A DNA stretch of 64,000 nt from Streptomyces sp. L2 (lineage in GTDB: Bacteria; Actinomycetota; Actinomycetes; Streptomycetales; Streptomycetaceae), in contig NZ_QBDT01000001.1 of assembly GCF_004124325.1 (NCBI RefSeq), forward strand, positions 5,270,001 through 5,334,000, read 5' to 3'. Below are positions 36,138 to 42,571 of the stretch, in pieces (the first letter of the stretch is position 1; every line of letters begins with the position of its first letter). The notes beneath the pieces were generated by a model. It saw nothing but the letters and a program-made list of their open reading frames with translations, made no database searches and had not been told where the DNA came from. A program made the position numbers and the translations under genes.

Positions 36138-36674
36138 GTGCCGCATGTCCTGGTCCTCAACGCGTCGTACGAGCCCCTCGGCGTCGTACCGCTCCGCCGC
36201 GCGCTCGTCCTCGTCCTGGAGAACAAGGCCGTCTCCCTGGAGGAATCCGGCGCCTATATGCACAGCGCGACCGTCACAGTCCCCGCACCCAGCGTGGTCC
36301 GGCTCAAGCGATTCGTGCGGGTTCCCTACCGGGGGCCCGTTCCTCTCACCAGGCGCGCGCTCTTCGCCCGCGACGGCGGCCGGTGCATGTACTGCGGCGC
36401 CGCCGCGACCAGCGTCGACCACGTCATCCCGCGCTCCCGCGGTGGGCAGCACGCGTGGGAGAACGTGGTGGCCTCGTGCCGCCGCTGCAACCACGTCAAG
36501 GCCGACCGCCACCTCGTCGAACTCGGCTGGCGCCTGCGCCACAAGCCCGCCCCGCCGACCGGTCTGGCCTGGCGCATCATCGGAACCGGCCACCGTGACC
36601 CCCGCTGGCTCCCCTACCTGCAACCGTACGGCGCGGACGACGCCCTGGCCCGGATCGACGGGATCTCGGCCTGA
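36138..36674 (+). CDS. HNH endonuclease family protein
   Basis: Protein of 178 residues from a GTG with AAGGAGG 5 bases upstream. It begins V-L-V-L-N-A-S-Y-E-P-L-G-V-V and has R-F-V-R-V-P-Y-R in the middle. The nuclease motif is complete: C-M-Y-C-G, then S-V-D-H-V-I-P-R-S-R-G-G, E-N-V-V-A-S-C-R-R-C-N and K. The Cys pairs bind structural zinc and the His-Asn-His triad binds the catalytic metal. This short, widely conserved actinobacterial HNH protein stands alone rather than in a phage or restriction setting; its substrate is unknown. Confidence 0.92.
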   Translation: MPHVLVLNASYEPLGVVPLRRALVLVLENKAVSLEESGAYMHSATVTVPAPSVVRLKRFVRVPYRGPVPLTRRALFARDGGRCMYCGAAATSVDHVIPRSRGGQHAWENVVASCRRCNHVKADRHLVELGWRLRHKPAPPTGLAWRIIGTGHRDPRWLPYLQPYGADDALARIDGISA

Positions 36675-36746
36675 GACCGGGGGCTTCGCGTAGCGGGGGT
36701 GGGAGGAGCGACGCGGCCGGGTGGGGGTGGGGCCCTCCGCCCGCGC

Positions 36747-36778
36747 GGCGGTGGGACCCTTCGGCGGTGGGACCCTTC
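36747..36778. repeat. 16-bp tandem duplication
   Basis: GGCGGTGGGACCCTTC occurs twice head to tail in the convergent gap between the HNH and DUF3515 genes. Nothing else recognisable lies in this gap. Confidence 0.7.
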
Positions 36779-36869
36779 GCCCGCGCCGCCTGCCCATTGG
36801 AAGCTTTGGGACACCGCCCCCTCCGAACCCCCTGGTCAGACTCGCCGGCCGCCCGCCCATACCTGCCAA

Positions 36870-37355
36870 TCAGTGGGCGGTCCGGCACTCGTCGGTCTTC
36901 GGGGTGGCCGTCACCAGGTGGGAGAGGTCCAGGAGTGCCTCGTCGGTGGGGACGCCGCCCGGGCGGATCGCGACCTGGGTCGCCGGTGTGCGGCCGAACG
37001 TCACGAGGACCTGCCGCTCGGGAGTCGACTGCCGGGCGTCGAGCACCCAGTCCACACCGTCCGCCTCGAAGCACGGGTCCTTCGTCACCGTGGGCGCCGT
37101 GACACCGCAGCGCAGGATCACGTCCTGGCCGCCCCACACGACCACCCCCGCGAGCCCCACGGACCGGCGCTCCTTCCCCGCCAACCGCTCGGGCGCCTTC
37201 CGGGTGACCTGACGGCAGTGCGCGTCCCCGGCACCCTTCGCGGCGGTCAGGCCCCGGGCCGGGTCGGTCAGCCGGTGGGCCGTCACCGCGCCGGCCGTGG
37301 CCAGGAGTACGGCGCCGGCGGTGGCGGTCAGGGTGAGGCGGCGCGAGAGCCTCAC
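36870..37355 (-). CDS. DUF3515-like secreted/membrane-anchored protein
   Basis: Protein of 161 residues from GTG 37355, overlapping the preceding RibD-like gene by 4 bases. An N-terminal hydrophobic segment (residues 8-26) lacks a lipobox Cys, so it is either cleaved or an anchor. The remainder fits DUF3515: C-R-Q-V, G-L-A-G-V-V-V-W-G, V-I-L-R-C-G-V, G-V-D-W-V-L-D and a late A-T-Q-V-A-I-R-P segment, with several Cys that could pair outside the cell. Function is unknown. The usual Streptomyces DUF3515 gene is elsewhere, near cell-wall genes as I recall, so this may be a paralogue. Confidence 0.7.
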   Translation of the reverse strand: MRLSRRLTLTATAGAVLLATAGAVTAHRLTDPARGLTAAKGAGDAHCRQVTRKAPERLAGKERRSVGLAGVVVWGGQDVILRCGVTAPTVTKDPCFEADGVDWVLDARQSTPERQVLVTFGRTPATQVAIRPGGVPTDEALLDLSHLVTATPKTDECRTAH

Positions 37356-37959
37356 GGGCGGCGGACCCGGTCGTAGACGAGGGCGAGGGTGCCGTCCTCG
37401 CCCGCGGACTGGCCGGCGAGGGTCCAGCGGCCCGCGGGCAGGCCGTCGTCGAAGAGGCGGGGGCCGCCGCCGAGGACGACGGGGAAGACCGTGAGCGCCA
37501 GGCGGTCGACCGCGTCGGCGGCCAGCAGCGCCTTGATGACGCTCGGGCTGGAGACCACGAGGATGTCACCGCCTTCGGTCGCCTTCAGGTCCCCGACCAC
37601 CTCGGCGGCCGGCTTGTCGGCGATCGTCGTCCGCTCCCAGGGCGCCTCGCCGAGGGTCGAGGAGAGGACCACCTTGTCGGTGCCGACGAGCCACCGCGCG
37701 AAGCCCTCGTCGCGCGGGTCGGCGCCCTCCATACCGATGACGGTGGGCCAGAAACCGAGGAACCCCTCGGCGTTGACCCGGCCGAGCAGGGCCGTCGTGG
37801 CGGGCTCCCACAGGCTCGTCAGGTGGTCGCGGGCGACGTCCGAGACGGCGTACGGCATCACCCAGCTCATGTCCAGCGGGTTGCCGGGCGCGGCGTAGCG
37901 GCCGTCGAGGGAGAGGGCCAGGTTGGTGACGACCCTGCGGCCGCGAACTGCTCGGTCAT
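37352..37959 (-). pseudogene. RibD C-terminal (dihydrofolate reductase-like) protein with a 5' frameshift
   Basis: The body of the protein is intact: R-V-V-T-N-L-A-L-S-L-D-G-R-Y, W-E-P-A-T-T-A-L-L-G-R, K-V-V-L-S-S-T-L, G-D-I-L-V-V-S-S-P-S-V-I-K-A-L-L and V-F-P-V-V-L-G-G-G-P-R-L-F. The ATG at 37959 overlaps the upstream regulator stop as ATGA, exactly as expected for a coupled gene, but it reads M-T-E-Q-F in a frame one base off the rest. No other start precedes R-V-V-T-N. Restoring one base after the fourth codon gives M-T-E-Q-x-R-G-R-R-V-V. Either a true frameshift or a sequencing error is present. The next ATG in frame would remove the first strand. Confidence 0.75.
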
Positions 37960-38825
37960 TCCGTGCTCCTCGTGTCGGTGCTGTCGGGGTCGGTGCTGTC
38001 GGGGTCGTGCGGGTCTTCGGTGAGGATCGAGGCGAGCCTGTCCAGGCTCTGGCCGAAGCCGATCTCGATGCCGGCGACGAAGTCCGCGGCGTCGATCGTG
38101 CTGTCCGTGACGCGCCAGTGGACGTCGAGCTCCGAGCCGGTGGCGGTGGGTCCGAGGGCCATGTCGACGTGGGCGGTGAAGGCGACGCCGCCGTCGGGGA
38201 GCAGCGGGGAGAGCCGGTAGGCGAGCCGCTCACCGGGGCGTACGTCCTCCACGACGCCCTCCGCGCGGCCGGCGACCGGGTCCGCATCGCCGGTGTCCTC
38301 GGCGTCGCGGTACTCCTGGACGATCCGCCCGCCGGGCCGCGCCTCGAAGACCAGCTCGGAGACGCGGAGGTCCTCCGGCGTCCACCAGCGCGCGAGCGGA
38401 CCGGCCTCGGTCAGATGGCGCCAGACCCGCTCCGGGCACTCCGTCAGCGAACGGTGGAACGTGAACGAGCGGCCGTCGGCCCACCCCGGCTCCGTCGCGG
38501 CGAGCCGCTCCGCGTGGAGGCCGCGCCCGTAGCGCTCGTACGTCGCGTGCGGGCCGCCTGCCTGTTCCGTGCTGTCGGCGAGAGCGCCGAGTACGGCCGC
38601 GAGCTCCCGCAGGGGGCCGGGCCGGAGCGCGTAGACGCGGCGCTGCCCGGTGCGCTGGGAGGTCACGACCCCGGCGCGCTCCAGGGTCTGCAGGTGCTTG
38701 GTCGTCTGCGGCTGGCGCGCCCCGGCGAGCTCGGCGAGCACGCCGACCGGGCGGGGCCGCTCAGCCAGCAGACCGACGAGCCGCCAGCGGGCCGGGTCGG
38801 CCAGTGCGGCGAGGAGTGCGTCCAT
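37956..38825 (-). CDS. ArsR-type HTH fused to SRPBCC (AHSA1-like) domain
   Basis: Protein of 289 residues. Residues 1-85 are an ArsR winged helix (L-L-A-A-L-A-D-P-A-R-W-R-L-V-G-L-L, R-Q-P-Q-T-T-K-H-L-Q-T-L). Residues about 115-270 form an AHSA1/START-like lipid- or ligand-binding fold (F-H-R-S-L-T-E-C-P-E-R-V-W, A-R-W-W-T-P-E-D). The C-terminus is a short D-P-D-S-T repeat. The HTH has no Cys metal site, so the SRPBCC domain is probably the ligand sensor. It is translationally coupled to the RibD-like gene, a pairing seen in many actinobacteria. Confidence 0.9.
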   Translation of the reverse strand: MDALLAALADPARWRLVGLLAERPRPVGVLAELAGARQPQTTKHLQTLERAGVVTSQRTGQRRVYALRPGPLRELAAVLGALADSTEQAGGPHATYERYGRGLHAERLAATEPGWADGRSFTFHRSLTECPERVWRHLTEAGPLARWWTPEDLRVSELVFEARPGGRIVQEYRDAEDTGDADPVAGRAEGVVEDVRPGERLAYRLSPLLPDGGVAFTAHVDMALGPTATGSELDVHWRVTDSTIDAADFVAGIEIGFGQSLDRLASILTEDPHDPDSTDPDSTDTRSTE

Positions 38826-38835
38826 AGGGCACGAG

Positions 38836-38872
38836 TATTCCCGACTAAGAATATTCGCGTCAAGGAATATGT
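38836..38872. promoter_or_regulatory. AT-rich repeats upstream of the ArsR-SRPBCC gene
   Basis: TATTC, the palindrome GAATATTC (38849-38856) and AAGGAATAT (38862-38870) lie within 45 bases of the start codon. Such AT-rich imperfect repeats stand out in this GC-rich DNA and are likely the operator of the divergent or autoregulated promoter. Confidence 0.5.
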
Positions 38873-39001
38873 TGGCCTCCGCGACTGGTGCGCCCCTGGG
38901 CGGAGGGGCGGTCCGCCGAGCGGGGGAGCGGGGCTGGCCCGGGGGCGGACGCGGTGGGGCGCGCGGGCGCCGGACGAGGGGTGCGGCGGAGGGAGGGCGC
39001 G

Positions 39002-39260
39002 GTGGAGCGCTGGGACCGGATCGGGCGTGTGGCGGGGTACGGGTCGGCGGCGGCCCTCGTGCCGTACCTCGTGATCAAGGTGTCGTGGGTGGCCGGTTCG
39101 GCACTGGGGCTGCTGCCGGTCGGGCGCGGGTTCAGCCTGGGCGGGTGACTCGTGCTCAACACCGTCACGATCGGACTGGCCGCGGCCGGGATCGCCCTGG
39201 CGCTGCACGCCACGGCCGTGCTGACGGGGGCCGGGATCGTGTGCACGCTGGTACGCGGTG
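39002..39260 (+). pseudogene. multi-span membrane protein fragment with an internal TGA
   Basis: From the GTG at 39002 the frame reads W-D-R-I-G-R-V-A-G-Y, P-Y-L-V-I-K-V-S-W and G-R-G-F-S-L-G-G. A TGA at 39146-39148 follows, and the same frame continues L-V-L-N-T-V-T-I-G-L-A-A-A-G-I-A-L-A-L. The two halves join as one protein if the TGA was TGG. After about 39210 the similarity to a membrane protein fades into a GGTGCCGGC repeat, so the 3' end is also lost. Confidence 0.6.
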
Positions 39261-39441
39261 CCGGCGGTGCCGGCGGTGCCGGCAGTGCGTGCGGTAGCGG
39301 TGCCGGCGGTGGCCGCCTTGCTCGAAGTGCCCGCGATACCTGCGGTGACCAGCCCGCCCCTGACGGCCGTCGGCCCGGTGCGGTCCCGCCCGTTGCCTCC
39401 CCGCCTCCGGGGGCCGGGGAGGCGGATGGCATGGTCGGCCC

Positions 39442-39987
39442 ATGAGACTCTTCAGAGCCGTATGCCTGGTGGCCCTGGCCCTCTCAATGGGCGCCGGATG
39501 CACGGCAGTTCACCTGGACGACGGGCGGGCGCCGGACCCGCGGGAGACGTTCGCCCCCGCCGACCGCAAGGCCATGCCCGATCTGACGGGCACCGCGATC
39601 GACGGCCGGCCGATCGCGGTGCACGACTACCGGGGCAAGGTGCTCGTCGTCAACGCCTGGGCCTCCTGGTGCGGTCCGTGCCGGGCCGAGGCCCCCGACC
39701 TCTCCGCCGTCCACACCGCACTGCGCGCGCGGGGCCTACGCGTGATGGGCGTCGACACCGACGTCTCCCGGGCGACAGCTGCCTCCTTCGCCCGCGAGCA
39801 TCACCTCGCCTACCGCAGCCTGCACGACCCGAAGACGACTCAGCTCCTGCGCGTCCCCAAGGGCCTGGTGAACCCGCAGGGCTACCCCTACACGCTGGTC
39901 GTCGACCGGAAGGGCCGGATCGCGGCGGCGTGCATCGGCCCGGTCAGCCGGACCGAACTGACCCGCCTGGTCGAGCCGTTGCTGTGA
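39442..39987 (+). CDS. TlpA/ResA-like thiol-disulfide lipoprotein
   Basis: Protein of 181 residues. The signal peptide ends at M-G-A-G-C (residue 20), a lipobox. The thioredoxin fold follows, with D-Y-R-G-K-V-L-V-V-N-A-W-A-S-W-C-G-P-C-R: the W-C-G-P-C redox site is intact and in the usual place. V-N-P-Q-G-Y-P-Y-T-L-V-V-D carries the cis-Pro. Such extracytoplasmic thioredoxins reduce or oxidise exported proteins, for example in cytochrome c maturation. No ccd or cytochrome genes adjoin, so its partner is unknown. Confidence 0.9.
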   Translation: MRLFRAVCLVALALSMGAGCTAVHLDDGRAPDPRETFAPADRKAMPDLTGTAIDGRPIAVHDYRGKVLVVNAWASWCGPCRAEAPDLSAVHTALRARGLRVMGVDTDVSRATAASFAREHHLAYRSLHDPKTTQLLRVPKGLVNPQGYPYTLVVDRKGRIAAACIGPVSRTELTRLVEPLL

Positions 39988-40018
39988 ACGGCGCGACCGG
40001 GCGGGCCCGCGTGACGGA

Positions 40019-41155
40019 TCAGCCGGCCGCCGCGAACGAGGCGGCGAGGCGGGGGACATAGTCGGCGAACGCGGCGGACCAGCAGCCGTAGTCGTGGCCG
40101 CCGTCGCAGGTGGGGGAGAGCGAGGAGCCGTCGCCGTAGTCGACGTACCGGCTGGGGATTCCCAGCTGGTCCAAGCGGTTCTTGACCGTGCTGGAGGCGA
40201 TCTCGGTGAAGTGGTCGATCGGGCCCTGGTTCCCGGTGTAGAGGGTGATGTCGCCGCCGTTCAGGCGGGCCAGGTTGGTGGTGGAGGCCGGGTCCACCTG
40301 GTTCCAGACGTGGTCGTCGAAGACCGCGTACGGTGAGCCGAAGATCGCGTCGCTGTCGATGTACGGCCCGTACCCGGTGCACTGTCCGGTGCCGGACGGC
40401 GTGGAGGTGCTCACGGCGCACCACGCGCCGGTCACGTTCAGCTCGGTGGCGAGGACCGCCCCGCGGACCGCCGGCATGCCGAAGTCGATGCCCCCGGACA
40501 GGCTGGCGACGTGGCCGAAGAGGTCGGGTCGGAGTTCGCCGTAGTGCAGGGCGCCGAAGCCGCCCATCGACAGGCCGGCGACCGCCCGGTGGGCCCGGTC
40601 GCCGATCGTGCGCAGGTTGGCGTCGACGAAGGGCACGACCTGGTCGAGGTGGAACGTCTGCCAGTTCGCCGCGCCCATGGCCGTGTGCTGCATGACCCAG
40701 TCGGCGTACCAGCCCTTCAGGCCGCCGTCCGGCACCACGGTGATCATGGAGTCCGAGTGCAGGGCCGGCGCGGCCGCGGCGTCGTCCACGGTGCCGCCCC
40801 CGCCGTGCAGGAAGTACAGGACCGGCCAGCGCCGGCCGGGCTGCGTGGCGTAGTCCTGGGGCAGGAAGATCCGGATCTTGTGCTGCCCGGACAGCTCGGG
40901 TGTGGTCACGGTCAGCGTGAAGTCGGTGCTCGAGTGCACCGCGGGCGTGCCGACCTGCGTGAGGCCGTACCCGTCGGTGAAGACGGGTGCGGGGACGGGC
41001 GCGGGGCCGTCGTCCGCCGCCGCGTGGGCGGGCGCGGTCATGAACAGCGCGGTCACGGCCATGGCCGCGGCGACGACGGCGGATCGGGCGGCCAGGGCGG
41101 ATCGCGTGCGCCGGAGTCGGCCGGCCAGGCGCCGGGTCAGTGGGAGCGGTGTCAT
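40019..41155 (-). CDS. secreted alpha/beta-hydrolase esterase (antigen 85/esterase D-like)
   Basis: Protein of 378 residues from the ATG at 41155. A basic, hydrophobic signal peptide ends at A-H-A-A (about residue 47). The alpha/beta-hydrolase core has V-L-Y-F-L-H-G-G-G-G, the nucleophile elbow G-L-S-M-G-G-F-G, a later D-H-F acidic region and C-D-G-G-H-D-Y near the end with the catalytic His. Four Cys residues probably pair outside the cell. Relatives include mycolyl-type esterases and trehalose-ester hydrolases; Streptomyces lacks mycolates, so a general carboxylesterase role is likely. The next gene on the strand encodes a secreted serine hydrolase 14 bases upstream, suggesting an operon. 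Confidence 0.88.
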   Translation of the reverse strand: MTPLPLTRRLAGRLRRTRSALAARSAVVAAAMAVTALFMTAPAHAAADDGPAPVPAPVFTDGYGLTQVGTPAVHSSTDFTLTVTTPELSGQHKIRIFLPQDYATQPGRRWPVLYFLHGGGGTVDDAAAAPALHSDSMITVVPDGGLKGWYADWVMQHTAMGAANWQTFHLDQVVPFVDANLRTIGDRAHRAVAGLSMGGFGALHYGELRPDLFGHVASLSGGIDFGMPAVRGAVLATELNVTGAWCAVSTSTPSGTGQCTGYGPYIDSDAIFGSPYAVFDDHVWNQVDPASTTNLARLNGGDITLYTGNQGPIDHFTEIASSTVKNRLDQLGIPSRYVDYGDGSSLSPTCDGGHDYGCWSAAFADYVPRLAASFAAAG

Positions 41156-41169
41156 CGGAAGTGGTCCCT

Positions 41170-42384
41170 TCAGAGCGCGCAGTACGCGTCGGCCGTCGCC
41201 TTGGCGGTGTCCTGCTGGCCCCGGGTGCCGGCCAGCAGATGGAACTCGTTGTTCACGCGGACGACCTGCTGCGAGCCGTCCTCGCTGCTGTACCAGTCGC
41301 TGTAGTAGCCGAGGACGGCCCCGTTGTGCCCCCACGCCCAGCGGCCGCAGGGCAACTTGAGGTGGGCGATGCCCAGGCCGTAGGCGGCGCTGCCGTCGGC
41401 GTTCGCCGGGACGGTGGTCTTCAGCTCCGCCTCCTGCGCGGGCGGCAGCAGCCGGCCGGTCAGCAGGGCGCGGGAGAAGGTGGCCAGGTCGTCCAGCGTC
41501 GACACGATCGCGCCCGCCGGCCCGAACGCCTGTACGTCGGAGGCGGTCACGTCCCGGATGCCGATGCTGACCACCGGATACTCGTACCCGTGGAGGTAGT
41601 TGCCGTGCAGGGCCGGGTCGGCGGTGGGGAACGTCGTGTCGTGCAGGCCGAGCGGCTCGATGACCCGCTGCCGGATCTCGGTGGCCGCGTCGTTCCCGGT
41701 GACCGCCTTGATCACCATCCCGGCGAGCACGTAATTGGTGTTGGAGTAGCCCCACTTCTCGCCGGGCGCGCTGGTGGGCTTGTGCTGCGCGAGTCCGATG
41801 TCCACCAGCGACTGCGGCGGCCACGCCCGGTCCGGCTGGGTGTTGAGCGCGTACGTCAGGGCGAACGACGTGTCCTGGGCGTAGTCCGGCAGGCCCGAGG
41901 TGTGGTTCAGCAGCTCACGGATCGTGATCTTCGAGCCGTCGTAGCCGTTCGCGTCGACCGCGCCGGGCAGCCACCGCTCGACGGAGTCGTCCAGGGACAG
42001 CCGGTGCTCGGCCTCCAGCTGGAGCAGGACGGTGGAGGTGAACGCCTTGGTGTTGCTCCCTATCCGGAACTGCGCCTTGGGATCGGCGGCCACACGCGTG
42101 GAGAGGTCGCCGACGCCCGCGTGCACGTACGCGGCCGTGTCGCCCTGCCGCACCAGGCCGATCACCCCGGGATAGCCGTCGGTGACGCCCTGCTGGGCAC
42201 CGCTCTGCAGAATGGCGGCAGCGGAATCGGTCGTGGAGGCGGTCGCGGTATCGGTACCGGTCGAGGTGACGGCCGCCGTATCGGCCGCGTTGTCGGTCGC
42301 GGTCGCGGCGCTCGCCGGGACGGTGCCGGTCAGGGCGGCGAACGCGACGATCGCGCCCACGGCGGTCAGACGGAGGGACTTCAA
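41170..42384 (-). CDS. secreted serine hydrolase, beta-lactamase/DD-carboxypeptidase family
   Basis: Protein of 404 residues. A Sec signal ends around A-S-A-A (residue 27), followed by a Thr/Ala/Ser-rich spacer. The class C-type motifs are complete: S-N-T-K (SxxK nucleophile), Y-S-N (YxN) and H-N-G (the KTG/HxG equivalent) in W-G-H-N-G. L-L-N-H-T-S-G-L-P-D is the usual conserved loop. Family members cleave D-amino-acid peptides or esters; Streptomyces has many. It likely shares an operon with the esterase gene 14 bases downstream. Confidence 0.92.
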   Translation of the reverse strand: MKSLRLTAVGAIVAFAALTGTVPASAATATDNAADTAAVTSTGTDTATASTTDSAAAILQSGAQQGVTDGYPGVIGLVRQGDTAAYVHAGVGDLSTRVAADPKAQFRIGSNTKAFTSTVLLQLEAEHRLSLDDSVERWLPGAVDANGYDGSKITIRELLNHTSGLPDYAQDTSFALTYALNTQPDRAWPPQSLVDIGLAQHKPTSAPGEKWGYSNTNYVLAGMVIKAVTGNDAATEIRQRVIEPLGLHDTTFPTADPALHGNYLHGYEYPVVSIGIRDVTASDVQAFGPAGAIVSTLDDLATFSRALLTGRLLPPAQEAELKTTVPANADGSAAYGLGIAHLKLPCGRWAWGHNGAVLGYYSDWYSSEDGSQQVVRVNNEFHLLAGTRGQQDTAKATADAYCAL

Positions 42385-42571
42385 CGGAATCGGGCTCCTT
42401 CGGGAGGCGGCTCGGCAGGGCAGCGGTTCGGGTCCGCGTCCGCCCGCTGGTGATCGGGCCCGGCGCCGCGAACCGGGGTGGAGGCGATGCTGCCGACGCG
42501 GTGCCGGGACGGACAGGACGAGCGACCGGCCACATGTGACCGGCTGTCAGGACAGCCTGTTGAACAGCGTG

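Noticed and set aside
39152..39445. Separate 97-residue membrane protein gene
   Set aside because: It is in the same frame as the fragment before the TGA, lacks its own ribosome site and degrades into a GGTGCCGGC repeat, so it is treated as part of one pseudogene.
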